Origin: Marinomonas sargassi
GTDB lineage: Bacteria > Pseudomonadota > Gammaproteobacteria > Pseudomonadales > Marinomonadaceae
Assembly (NCBI RefSeq): GCF_025716875.1
Contig: NZ_JAOVZB010000003.1
Coordinates: 62,001-126,000, forward strand
Direction: 5' to 3'
DNA: 64,000 nt
In this document: positions 1 through 8,430 of the stretch, piece by piece
Position numbering within the stretch: the first letter of the stretch is position 1
Layout of the letters: every line of letters begins with the position of its first letter
The notes under the pieces: generated by a model
Told to the model about the DNA's origin: nothing
What the model saw: only the letters and a program-made list of their open reading frames with translations
The model's database searches: none
Position numbers and translations under genes: made by a program

Positions 1-1
1 T

Positions 2-217
2 AATGAACCAAAAATTTTTTCTAAAATGCTTGAAGCAATTAAAGCAAGCGAACTGGAAAAAGAAGAAATTGATTTGCTATCTGACAACGTGAAAATGCTC
101 GCAACTAGTTATGAGACTGGAACATTTGGTGATTCATATAAAGACTTTATGCAAAATGTATCTGCACATATAACAGTTCTTTCTCCATTTTTAGCTGGAA
201 TAGCAGCGTTGCTGTAG
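2..217 (+). CDS. hypothetical protein, C-terminal fragment cut by the window edge
   Basis: The reading frame is open to the left edge, so only about 71 C-terminal residues are visible. There is an internal ATG at 26, but no ribosome binding site precedes it, which supports a gene that starts outside the window. The visible part is a charged helical stretch rich in Glu and Lys, followed by a polar segment and a short hydrophobic tail (ITVLSPFLAGIAALL). A terminator hairpin follows about 45 bases after the stop. I do not recognise the family and assign no function. Confidence 0.5.
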   Translation, partial: NEPKIFSKMLEAIKASELEKEEIDLLSDNVKMLATSYETGTFGDSYKDFMQNVSAHITVLSPFLAGIAALL

Positions 218-261
218 TGTTAACAAGGGTTAGGGTAAACTTTAATCACTCTAGTCTATAG

Positions 262-293
262 AAAACCAGTTTAGTTTTTAAGCTGGTTTTTTG
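262..293 (+). terminator. Rho-independent terminator
   Basis: An 11-bp stem (AAAACCAG... paired with ...CTGGTTTT, one G-U pair) is followed by a T tract. It closes the gene ending at 217. Its stem core is shared with the hairpins at 828 and 2331. Confidence 0.8.
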
Positions 294-400
294 TTTTTAG
301 GGTTTTGCTTGAAGGTGTGTTGTTGGTGGGGGCGTATTGGAGTAGGGTTAGGGCGTAGTTTTTTAGTAGTAAAATTAAGTTGTAGAAGTAGAGGGATGAA

Positions 401-793
401 ATGTTTAGTCACGTCATGGTTGGGTCAAGTGATATAGAGCGTTCTAAGGCGTTTTACAATACGGTGCTTGCGGTAGTGGGTATTAAAGAAGCGGTGGTGA
501 ATGTGAATGCAACGGGGCAGACGCGTTTGCTTTATTTACATGGAGGGATGATGTTTGGCGTCACCGAGCCGATTAACGGTGAGCCTGTGACTGTGTCGAA
601 TGGTGCAACCTTGGGTTTTTTGTGTGATTCGCCAGAGCAGGTGAAGGCATTTCACGATGTGGCGGTGGCGAATCGTGGCACTAGTATTGAGAACCCACCG
701 GGCCTGCGTGACACCTCTACAGGTAAGAAGCATTTGTGCTATTTCTTGGACCCAGACGGCCATAAAATCTGCGGTATGTATCGTTGCCCTTAA
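401..793 (+). CDS. VOC (glyoxalase/bleomycin resistance/dioxygenase) family protein
   Basis: This 130-residue protein has the size and pattern of a single VOC domain: an N-terminal FSHVMVGSSDIERSKAFY strand-helix unit and a C-terminal CYFLDPDGHKI strand where a metal ligand or its substitute usually lies. VOC proteins include glyoxalases, fosfomycin-resistance enzymes and many uncharacterised small-molecule enzymes. Nothing here fixes the substrate. The start has a good ribosome binding site (AGAGGGA, 391-396 region). It is a single-gene unit between two terminators. The fold is secure; the reaction is unknown. Confidence 0.85.
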   Translation: MFSHVMVGSSDIERSKAFYNTVLAVVGIKEAVVNVNATGQTRLLYLHGGMMFGVTEPINGEPVTVSNGATLGFLCDSPEQVKAFHDVAVANRGTSIENPPGLRDTSTGKKHLCYFLDPDGHKICGMYRCP

Positions 794-827
794 TAGAGCA
801 AAGTTAACTCTTATATCATATTTACTT

Positions 828-860
828 AAAGCCAGCTTAATATTTTAAGCTGGCTTTTTG
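828..860 (+). terminator. Rho-independent terminator
   Basis: A perfect 10-bp stem (AAGCCAGCTT at 829-838 with AAGCTGGCTT at 847-856) and an 8-base loop are followed by T residues. It ends the VOC gene. Confidence 0.85.
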
Positions 861-1128
861 CATTTTTAGGCATGAGTACTTTAGTACTGTTTATTTTATG
901 AGTTAAGTGCTTGTTTAGAATTAATATTCATTTAATAATTTGTAATACTATTACTTCTCTTTAATACCTTATGAATCTCATTTAATTAAAGAGAAGTGTT
1001 GGTGCGCGTGCTATGTAGGTGTTTTTGGAAATGGCCTATAAAAATAAAAATTAACGAATTGTGAGCTGTTTTCCCGCTGTATTTTTATCTTTTGTATGTG
1101 CGGGCGCTACCTTAGCTAGAGGTATGGA
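861..1128. other. intergenic region with a 13-bp inverted repeat
   Basis: This is the larger part of the 335-base gap between the VOC gene and the scramblase-like gene. After the terminator it is A/T-rich. It contains a perfect 13-bp inverted repeat: ACTTCTCTTTAAT at 953-965 and ATTAAAGAGAAGT at 985-997, with a 19-base loop. No T tract follows it, so it is not an obvious terminator. I see no credible gene here. Confidence 0.5.
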
Positions 1129-1755
1129 ATGGAAAAACTGGATAATTTAGATATTTTGATTGTCAATCAAAAAATGGAATTGGGTGAGGTAGTAACTGGG
1201 TTTGAAACCAGAAACCAATACTTGGTGCGAGATAGCGAGGGTAATCGTTTATATCACGCTGTTGAGGAAAAAGGATCAGTACTTTTAAGGCTTTTCTTAA
1301 AGAATAGTCGCCCTTTTAATATGCTCCTTTTATCTGATAAAAATGAAGTGGCGTTAAGCATAAAAAGGAAATTTCGCTTTATCTTCCATGAAGCAGAAAT
1401 TAATGATGCAAACGGGAGAAGGCTAGGGCACATACAGAAGAGGTTTACCTTCTTTAGAAGTGAGTACACTGTATTTGACCGTTATGGAAACGAGATCTAT
1501 CAGTTATCTGGCCCTGTTTTTAAACCTTGGACTTTTTTCATAAAGAATAATGAAAAGGAATACGGAAAAATCACGAAAGAGTGGAGCGGCCTTTTGAAGG
1601 AGTCCTTTAGTGATGCGGATAACTTTGGAGTGGTTTTTCCTTTAGATTTTGATACCAAGTCTAAAGCCCTATTTTTAGGGGCGGTGTTTTTAATCGACTT
1701 TGTTCATTTTGAGAACTCGAAGAGTAAACCTGCAATCTCCATAAAAATGCGGTAG
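1129..1755 (+). CDS. phospholipid scramblase-related (tubby-like fold) protein
   Basis: The 208-residue protein begins LDNLDILIVNQKMELGEV and continues with FETRNQYLVRDSEGNRLYHA. This is the N-terminal pattern of bacterial scramblase-related/LURP-one-like proteins, which form a twelve-strand barrel. Near the end is a hydrophobic stretch (ALFLGAVFLIDFVHF, about residues 184-198), which in this superfamily forms a central buried helix or membrane-contacting helix. There is no signal peptide, so it is probably cytoplasmic or at the inner face of the membrane. The name scramblase reflects homology to eukaryotic proteins; bacterial function is not established. GAGG at about 1118 supports the start. 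Confidence 0.75.
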   Translation: MEKLDNLDILIVNQKMELGEVVTGFETRNQYLVRDSEGNRLYHAVEEKGSVLLRLFLKNSRPFNMLLLSDKNEVALSIKRKFRFIFHEAEINDANGRRLGHIQKRFTFFRSEYTVFDRYGNEIYQLSGPVFKPWTFFIKNNEKEYGKITKEWSGLLKESFSDADNFGVVFPLDFDTKSKALFLGAVFLIDFVHFENSKSKPAISIKMR

Positions 1756-1903
1756 TGAAAGCTGAATAAATAAGGTAATCGGTCGGGTCGGAGTAAAATC
1801 AAATCATTTTTACTCTGACTTCATTTATTTTGATAATGCTTAAACGCACATACGCATTAATAAAATTTTAGGCGTCAATCGAAATTCATCAGAATGGTTC
1901 AAT

Positions 1904-2291
1904 ATGGATATTTGTCAAAAAATATTATGGGTTGATGGTCTGGCCGCCTCTTTTGTTGGGGTGTTGGTTTTTCTGTTTAAAGACTGGTTGCAAGAGCTGT
2001 ACAACTTATCACCTGAACTAATATTGTTCTTGGCATTCGCAAATATATCGTACGCCACTTATTCATTGTACCTTGCTAAAAAAAACAGTAAGAAGTTTAG
2101 TCTCTATTCAGCTCTTAGTTTTTGCTAACCTAATTTGGTCGGTTGTTTGCGTACTTATTATTATGTGGTTCTTCAAAAGCATAAGTGTCTGGGGGCAACT
2201 ATTTCTAATAGGTGAAGCGATATTTGTCTGTATATTAGCGACTTATGAGTGGCGTTTTAGGTTTGCATTAATGTGTCAAAATATCGAATAA
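1904..2291 (+). pseudogene. four-helix small membrane protein, frameshifted in an A8 run
   Basis: Two overlapping frames together encode one membrane protein of about 128 residues. The first (from ATG 1904) gives helices around WVDGLAASFVGVLVFLF and LILFLAFANISYATYSLYL and stops at 2128. The second continues with LLVFANLIWSVVCVLIIMWF and LFLIGEAIFVCILATYEW to 2291. They join cleanly at the homopolymer of eight A at 2078-2085: removing one A gives LAKKTVRSLVSIQLLVFAN without a stop. So there is one extra base relative to an intact gene. It may be a true pseudogene, a phase-variable tract or a sequencing error. The function of this membrane protein is unknown to me. Confidence 0.65.
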
Positions 2292-2326
2292 ATCGTGAAG
2301 AGTGAAATTTAACAGTTCTAGCCCAT

Positions 2327-2362
2327 AAAAAAACCAGCTTAGTCTCTAAGCTGGTTTTTTGC
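2327..2362. terminator. bidirectional terminator
   Basis: A perfect 10-bp stem (AAACCAGCTT at 2331-2340, AAGCTGGTTT at 2348-2357) is flanked by A and T tracts, so it works for both the membrane gene on the plus strand and cysK on the minus strand. Confidence 0.85.
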
Positions 2363-2384
2363 TTTTGATGATGTGCTTTAGTTC

Positions 2385-3350
2385 TTACTGTACCAGTTCG
2401 TTGTCGGTGAATTCACCTTCGAATAGGGCAGTAGATAGGTAGCGTTCGCCTGAGTCAGGTAGGATGACGACGATTTTCTTATCGGCAAATTCCGCTTCTT
2501 GGCTAAGGCGTTCTGCGGCGATGACGGCAGCGCCACAAGATATGCCACATAGAATACCTTCTTCACGCATTAGGCGTTTTGCCATGGCGATGGCGTCTTC
2601 GTTTGTCACTTGTTCCACACGGTCGACCATGTCTAAATCAAGGTTTTTCGGTATGAAGCCAGCACCGATTCCTTGAATTTTATGGGGAGCAGGGGTTGGT
2701 GTTTCGCCATTCAGTGTTTGAGTGATAACAGGGGAGCTGGTTGGCTCGACAGCAACACTGGTAATGGCTTTACCCTGTACGTTTTTGATAAAGCGACTTA
2801 CACCTGTGATGGTGCCACCTGTACCTACACCAGCCACCAGTACGTCGATTTCACCTGCGGTGTCTTTCCAGATTTCTGGGCCTGTGGTTTTCTCGTGAAT
2901 CTCTGGGTTTGCTGGGTTATCAAATTGTTGTAGTAGAACAAAGTTGTCGTCTTGGGCAATTTCTTGTGCTTTTTCGATGGCACCTTTCATGCCTTTTGCT
3001 GGCTCTGTTAAGACAATATTCGCACCTAGTGCTTTCATAACTTGGCGACGCTCAACACTCATGCTGGATGGCATGGTGATGGTAATAGGATAACCACGTG
3101 ACGCAGCCACAAAACATAGGGCGATACCTGTGTTACCACTGGAGGCTTCGACGATGGATTTGCCTTCCGTTAAGATGCCTTTTTCTTCTGCATCCCATAC
3201 CATGTTGGCACCAATACGACACTTGACGGAAAAGGCTGGGTTACGTGCTTCTACCTTAGCCCAGATGTTGCCATTACCGATACGCTTGAGTTGTACCAAA
3301 GGGGTGTTACCAATGGTAAGAGAGTTATCTTCGAATACTGTACTAGACAT
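2385..3350 (-). CDS. cysK: cysteine synthase A (O-acetylserine sulfhydrylase)
   Basis: A pyridoxal-phosphate enzyme that makes L-cysteine from O-acetylserine and sulfide in the cytoplasm. The PLP lysine lies in [11 protein letters not shown] (Lys43). The substrate loop EASSGNTG and the phosphate-binding GVGTGGT are present, as is the late GISCGAA segment. At 321 residues it matches the usual CysK length of about 320, and the [14 protein letters not shown] pattern favours CysK over CysM. It is a single gene, divergent from hrpA, with a shared 194-base upstream region. I see no clear CysB site by eye. Confidence 0.95.
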   Translation of the reverse strand: MSSTVFEDNSLTIGNTPLVQLKRIGNGNIWAKVEARNPAFSVKCRIGANMVWDAEEKGILTEGKSIVEASSGNTGIALCFVAASRGYPITITMPSSMSVERRQVMKALGANIVLTEPAKGMKGAIEKAQEIAQDDNFVLLQQFDNPANPEIHEKTTGPEIWKDTAGEIDVLVAGVGTGGTITGVSRFIKNVQGKAITSVAVEPTSSPVITQTLNGETPTPAPHKIQGIGAGFIPKNLDLDMVDRVEQVTNEDAIAMAKRLMREEGILCGISCGAAVIAAERLSQEAEFADKKIVVILPDSGERYLSTALFEGEFTDNELVQ

Positions 3351-3544
3351 GCCATTTCCTTCTGTGTGTTATTCGTTATTTATTCATTAAAGAAAGCCAC
3401 TGTTAAAGCAGCATTTTTGTTTCCTTGTCCCTTCTTCATTGGGATTAATGATAGAATTTGCAACCATATAGATAGAAATGGTGCCATTTGCTTTTACATT
3501 ATTCAGCAGCACCACTTACCCAATAGGATACTTGTTTCGATATC

Positions 3545-6500
3545 ATGACAAATCTTTCCCTGATGACACGCGATCGTCATCTTATTGCTCGTAAAACTGA
3601 GCAACTCGAAAAGCGTAAAAAAGACAATTTACCCTGCGATAGAATGGCCAACGAGCTTGAGGCTATGGTGGAAAAGTCCGCGGCGCTGTATCAGGCGAGG
3701 GAAGCCTGTTTACCTAAAGTCACCTACGACGAAAGCTTGCCCGTTGCGGCACGTGCTGATGAGATCATCAAAGCCATAGAAGATAACCAAGTGGTTATCA
3801 TCGCGGGTGAGACGGGCTCTGGTAAAACCACCCAATTGCCGAAAATGTGTTTGCAAGCTGGGCGCGGCGTGGCAGGTGTGATTGGTCATACACAGCCAAG
3901 ACGAATTGCTGCCCGTAGTGTCGCTGAGCGTATCAGTGACGAGCTGCAAGTGAAGCTTGGCGAGCAGGTGGGCTTTCAGGTTCGTTTTACCGATGAAAGC
4001 ACAGAACAAACCCACATCAAGTTGATGACAGACGGTATTTTGCTGGCCGAGATTCAACAAGATAAAAACCTCTACAAATACGACACCATCATTATTGATG
4101 AAGCCCACGAACGTAGCTTAAACATTGATTTCTTGTTGGGTTACCTAAAGCGCGTGTTGGATGCTCGTCCTGAATTCAAAGTGATTGTTACTTCCGCCAC
4201 CATAGACGTGGAGCGCTTCTCTAAACATTTTGATAATGCGCCCATTATTGAAGTGTCTGGTCGTACTTACCCTGTTGAAGTCCGTTATCAGCCTCTATTA
4301 AGCCGAGGAGATTCGGAAGAGCTGGATGAAGACCAAAGCATGGAGCAGGGCATTCTGGATGCGGTGGAGTTACTCATTGCCGAAGAGCGCCAATCTGGCT
4401 ATCGCGGTGCTGGGGATATTCTGGTGTTCCTACCGGGTGAGCGAGAAATTCGTGAAACCGCAGAAATACTTCGTCGCGCAGAATTACGTGGTACCGAAGT
4501 TTTACCTTTGTACGCCAGATTAACGGCAGCTGAACAACAAAAAATCTTTAAGACCCATTCAGGTCGTCGAATTGTATTATCCACTAACGTGGCGGAAACT
4601 TCGTTAACGGTTCCGGGTATTCGTTATGTGATCGACCCAGGTTTAGCGCGTATTAGTCGTTACAGCGTGCGTTCCAAAGTACAGCAGTTACCCATTGAGA
4701 AGATCAGTCAGGCCAGTGCGAATCAGCGGGCAGGACGATGTGGTCGTGTGGCGGATGGCATTTGTATTCGCCTCTATGACGAGGCGGATTTTGATAGCCG
4801 CCCAGAATTTACCGACCCAGAAATATTCCGAACCAATTTGGCCTCGGTCATTTTGCAAATGGCGAATCTGAAGCTGGGTGCGGTTGAGAAATTCCCTTTT
4901 GTTGAAATGCCTGAAAAACGCATGATCAATGATGGCTATCGAGCGTTAATCGAGTTGGGTGCTTTAAACAAAGACCGTTTAACGCCCATTGGCCGACAGC
5001 TGGCCAAGCTGCCTATTGACCCTAAGCTAGGCCGTATCTTGATTGCTGCTGAAAAGCACAGCGTCTTAAAAGAAGTGGCGATCATTGTCAGTGCTTTGTC
5101 TGTGCCAGACCCAAGGGAAAGACCGCAAGATAAGAAGACTCAATCGGACCAAGCCCACGCCCAAGATAAAGACGAAGACTCTGATTTCATCGTGCTGTTA
5201 AATCTTTGGGAACGTTTTGACGAACAGCGTCAGGCTTTATCGCAGAACCAATTGCGCCAATACTGCCGTAAGCAATTTTTGAACTTCATGCGAATGCGCG
5301 AATGGCGGGATATTCATCGTCAAATCATGATTGCCTGTAAGCAATTAGGCTTTAAAGAAGTTAACCACGAAGAGCGCCATTACGAAGCAATACACAGATC
5401 TTTACTGGCTGGCTTGTTTACCCATGTGGCGAACAAGATGGAAGACAGTAAAGAGATGCTGGGTTGCCGCTCTCGTAAGGTGTCGATTTTTCCCGCTTCC
5501 ATGTTATTCAAAAAACCACCTAAGTGGATTGTTGCTGCGGAGCTGGTGGAAACCAGTAAACTGTATGCCCGTATTTCAGCGCGAATTGAGCCTCTTTGGG
5601 TGGAAGAATACGCTGCGCCTTTTGTAAAGCGCCAATACTTTGATCCTCGCTTTGAGCGAAACCAAGGCCGAGTCATGGCCAATGAACAGGTGTCCTTGTA
5701 TGGCTTAGTTATCGTGCCGAAACGCCGCCTTGATTATGGCCATGTTCACCCAGAAGAAGCCCGCGAGATATTTATCCGCTCTGGTTTAGTAGAAGGGGAG
5801 CTGAGAAGCAATTTATCCTTTTATCGTAAGAACAAGGCGCTTATTGAGTCCTTAGAAACTCAAGAAGCCAAGCTGCGTACCCGTGATATCTTGGTAGACG
5901 ACGAAAGTGTTTTTGCTTACTACGATAAGCGCTTACCTGAGAATTGCCGTAACCTGAAAAGCCTTGAGCACTTTGTTAAAAAGTCCCCAAATGCCTTGGT
6001 GATGACCCGTGAAGAGTTAGTCAATCAAGATGCCCATGTGGATGAAATGGCCTTTCCTGATTCGTTCGGTTTGAATGGTGTGGCATTACCGATTGATTAT
6101 AAATTTGATCCGGGTAAGGAAACTGATGGTGCTACTTTGAAAGTGCCTGTGGGGTTATTAAGACAGCTGAGTTTAGAAGACCTAGGTTGGGCTGTCCCCG
6201 GTTTTATTAAAGAGCGCTGTGAGGCCTTGTTACGGGCATTGCCTAAAGCTCTACGTCGTCGATTCGTACCTATCCCGCAGTTTGTGGATCGTATTTACCC
6301 TAAACTTTCCCAGAGCAAAGGGGACTTGTTTGAACAGCTAAGTTTGCAAATTAAGCGTGAAACCCTCATTGATATTCCGCTAAATGAGTGGAACATCGAG
6401 AAACTGGACGCTCATCTAACTTTGAACCTTGAAGTGGTGGACGAGCGCGGTAAGGTGTTAGGAACGGGTAAAGACCTTGCTCGACTACAGTCTCAGTTTA

Positions 6501-7420
6501 GTGAGCTGGTGGAAGAGAGTTTTGCTAAGTTTGGTACTAAAAAGCATGAAATGGATGGCTTAACCACATGGCCTGAACAGGCGATACCAGAACAGCAAGA
6601 AATCAAACAAGCGGGTATTAAGGTAATGGCTTTCCCTGCTCTAGAGGGACAGGGCGAGAGCGTTGCGCTGAAGATGTTTGATGACAAAAATACGGCCATT
6701 GAAACACACCGTAAAGGGGTGATTACTTTACTCAAATTAACCTTGAGAAAAGACATGCAGTATTTGCAGAAAAATCTGCCTCATCTGAAAGAGTCTATGC
6801 TGATTTTTGCGCCCATAGGTAAGAAAGAAACCTTGCTGAATGACTTACTGGATGCGGTTCTGAATAAAGTCTTTTTAGATGGACGATCTTTACCAAGAAC
6901 GAAACAAGCCTTTGAAGAGTGCTTGGTAAAATATAAGCCGAGCCTTATTTTAGAAGCCAATAATATGGCGGAACAGTTGTACCGTGTATTGTCTTCTTAT
7001 CAAGGTGTAGCGAAGAAAATGAAGGGCAATATTCCTTTGCCTTGGACAAGAGTATACGGAGACATTAAGCTGCAAATTGAACGCTTAATTTACCCGGGGT
7101 TTATTGGTCATACACCTTTGTTTTGGCTGGGGCAGTTGCCACGATACTTTAAAGGGATTGAAGTAAGGTTAGAGCGTTTTCAAAATCATTTGAACAAAGA
7201 GAATGCTTTTGTGTCTGAGCTGGAAACGCTTTGGGATAAATACTCAAAACAGCAAAGCGCTCATCAAGCTAAGTCTTTATATGATCCAGAACTGATAAAG
7301 TATCGTTGGATGTTGGAAGAATATCGTATTTCCTTGTTTGCCCAGTCTGTCGGAACACTAGAGCCAATATCCGACAAACGTTTGGCCAAACAATGGAACG
7401 AAGTGAAGAAGCTGGTTTAA
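3545..7420 (+). CDS. hrpA: ATP-dependent RNA helicase HrpA (DEAH box)
   Basis: At 1291 residues this is the full length of the HrpA family (E. coli about 1300). Motif I GETGSGKTT is at residues 88-96, DEAH at 185-188, SAT (VTSATID) follows, and motif VI QRAGRCGRV is near residue 396. The central helicase-associated and OB-like segments and a long C-terminal DUF3418 region follow. HrpA acts on mRNA and, in E. coli, on stalled ribosomes; the latter role is family knowledge. The gene starts just after an A/T-rich region shared with cysK. mlaA lies 81 bases downstream; that gap holds a weak 7-bp inverted repeat (7439-7445 and 7475-7481). Confidence 0.96.
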   Translation: MTNLSLMTRDRHLIARKTEQLEKRKKDNLPCDRMANELEAMVEKSAALYQAREACLPKVTYDESLPVAARADEIIKAIEDNQVVIIAGETGSGKTTQLPKMCLQAGRGVAGVIGHTQPRRIAARSVAERISDELQVKLGEQVGFQVRFTDESTEQTHIKLMTDGILLAEIQQDKNLYKYDTIIIDEAHERSLNIDFLLGYLKRVLDARPEFKVIVTSATIDVERFSKHFDNAPIIEVSGRTYPVEVRYQPLLSRGDSEELDEDQSMEQGILDAVELLIAEERQSGYRGAGDILVFLPGEREIRETAEILRRAELRGTEVLPLYARLTAAEQQKIFKTHSGRRIVLSTNVAETSLTVPGIRYVIDPGLARISRYSVRSKVQQLPIEKISQASANQRAGRCGRVADGICIRLYDEADFDSRPEFTDPEIFRTNLASVILQMANLKLGAVEKFPFVEMPEKRMINDGYRALIELGALNKDRLTPIGRQLAKLPIDPKLGRILIAAEKHSVLKEVAIIVSALSVPDPRERPQDKKTQSDQAHAQDKDEDSDFIVLLNLWERFDEQRQALSQNQLRQYCRKQFLNFMRMREWRDIHRQIMIACKQLGFKEVNHEERHYEAIHRSLLAGLFTHVANKMEDSKEMLGCRSRKVSIFPASMLFKKPPKWIVAAELVETSKLYARISARIEPLWVEEYAAPFVKRQYFDPRFERNQGRVMANEQVSLYGLVIVPKRRLDYGHVHPEEAREIFIRSGLVEGELRSNLSFYRKNKALIESLETQEAKLRTRDILVDDESVFAYYDKRLPENCRNLKSLEHFVKKSPNALVMTREELVNQDAHVDEMAFPDSFGLNGVALPIDYKFDPGKETDGATLKVPVGLLRQLSLEDLGWAVPGFIKERCEALLRALPKALRRRFVPIPQFVDRIYPKLSQSKGDLFEQLSLQIKRETLIDIPLNEWNIEKLDAHLTLNLEVVDERGKVLGTGKDLARLQSQFSELVEESFAKFGTKKHEMDGLTTWPEQAIPEQQEIKQAGIKVMAFPALEGQGESVALKMFDDKNTAIETHRKGVITLLKLTLRKDMQYLQKNLPHLKESMLIFAPIGKKETLLNDLLDAVLNKVFLDGRSLPRTKQAFEECLVKYKPSLILEANNMAEQLYRVLSSYQGVAKKMKGNIPLPWTRVYGDIKLQIERLIYPGFIGHTPLFWLGQLPRYFKGIEVRLERFQNHLNKENAFVSELETLWDKYSKQQSAHQAKSLYDPELIKYRWMLEEYRISLFAQSVGTLEPISDKRLAKQWNEVKKLV

Positions 7421-7501
7421 TATTTTACAACGACTTTCTTCCCTAGATGATTTCAGTAACCTGAGAGAATCGCATAGGGAAAATAATAAGGGATAAGATG
7501 T

Positions 7502-8335
7502 ATGTGGCGTTTAATAGGGTCATCATTTTTGAGTTTGCTATTAGCCTTTTCTCAACCTGCCACCGCGGCAACGGAAGAAGACCCATGGGAAGGCTTTAAC
7601 CGAGCCATGTTTAGCTTTAATGACGCAATAGACGGTGCAATATTAAAGCCGGTGGCGAAAGGCTATAAAGCGGTGACACCTAATCTGGTTCAGAAAGGGG
7701 TAAGTAACTTCTTTTCTAACCTAGGCGAAGTGAATAATGTCGTAAACAACGCTTTACAAGCCAAACCTGTGGGCGCTGCTGTTTCAACAGGCCGTTTCTT
7801 GATAAACAGTACCATAGGTATTTTGGGCATTTTTGATGTGGCAAGCTACTTTGGCATGAAAGAATACGAAGAAGATTTTGGTCAAACCCTAGGTTACTGG
7901 GGTGTTAATACGGGCCCTTATTTGGTCGTGCCATTTCTTGGTCCCTCAACCGTCCGTGACACAACGGGTTTCATAGTGGACCAAACAACTTATCCAGAAG
8001 CGGAAGATTATTTAAATTTCAACTTAACATGGGAAGAAGACCTAGCTTTATTAGCCTTAGATGTTGTGCAAACACGAGCTCACCTCCTACAAGCTGAGTC
8101 TTTCATAGTGGGCGATAGATACAGCTTCATTCGAGATGTGTACTTACAGAGCCGTGAAAGTGCTGTACATGATGGTAATGTGCCTGCTAAGAAAGCCAGT
8201 GAAGATGTGCTTTTAGATGACGCAGACAGTTGGGGAGAAGACAGTTGGGGAGAAGACAGTTGGGGTGATGAAACAGAGGAAGCTGATTCTTGGGGAGATG
8301 AGCCTGATGCTGTAGATTCTTGGGGGGATGCTTAG
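7502..8335 (+). CDS. mlaA: MlaA/VacJ family outer-membrane lipid asymmetry protein, cysteine-free variant
   Basis: MlaA removes misplaced phospholipids from the outer leaflet of the outer membrane and passes them to MlaC. The core is clear: EEDPWEGFNRAMFSFND near residue 25, FLINSTIGILGIFDVA in the middle, and FGQTLGYWGVNTGPYLVVP. The protein has an N-terminal signal sequence (about residues 1-22, ...QPATAA), but no lipobox cysteine; the whole 277-residue chain has no cysteine at all. The last 39 residues are an acidic tail with five DSWG repeats, partly encoded by three 15-base tandem units at 8225-8269. It therefore looks like a periplasmic or non-lipidated MlaA. No mlaBCDEF genes are in the window. 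Confidence 0.92.
   Translation: MWRLIGSSFLSLLLAFSQPATAATEEDPWEGFNRAMFSFNDAIDGAILKPVAKGYKAVTPNLVQKGVSNFFSNLGEVNNVVNNALQAKPVGAAVSTGRFLINSTIGILGIFDVASYFGMKEYEEDFGQTLGYWGVNTGPYLVVPFLGPSTVRDTTGFIVDQTTYPEAEDYLNFNLTWEEDLALLALDVVQTRAHLLQAESFIVGDRYSFIRDVYLQSRESAVHDGNVPAKKASEDVLLDDADSWGEDSWGEDSWGDETEEADSWGDEPDAVDSWGDA
8225..8269 (+). repeat. three tandem 15-bp repeats inside mlaA
   Basis: Units GACAGTTGGGGAGAA, the same again, and GACAGTTGGGGTGAT are in frame and encode DSWGE-DSWGE-DSWGD. Two further diverged DSWGD units follow in the protein. The near-identity of the DNA units indicates recent expansion by slippage. Confidence 0.9.
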
Positions 8336-8366
8336 CAGTAGCCTAAAAGCCAGAAGCCGCTCTAAT

Positions 8367-8400
8367 AAAAAAGGTAGGATATTGATCCTACCTTTTTTTG
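8367..8400. terminator. bidirectional terminator
   Basis: An 11-bp stem (AAAGGTAGGAT at 8370-8380, ATCCTACCTTT at 8385-8395) with A tract before and T tract after serves mlaA and the convergent sugar dehydrogenase gene. Confidence 0.9.
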
Positions 8401-8430
8401 TTTTAAGAATACGTTATGCAATATTGAGCT

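Noticed and set aside
657..848. open frame overlapping the VOC gene and its terminator
   Set aside because: Runs in a different frame through the terminator stem; a shadow of the real gene.
262..2362. idea that the repeated hairpins are integron attC sites
   Set aside because: They are short, T-tailed terminators without the paired core sites of attC; no integrase seen.
7439..7481. 7-bp inverted repeat before mlaA
   Set aside because: Too short to be convincing; mentioned only in the hrpA entry.
8225..8269. possible CRISPR-like repeat
   Set aside because: The three units are contiguous, in frame and without spacers; they are a coding tandem repeat.
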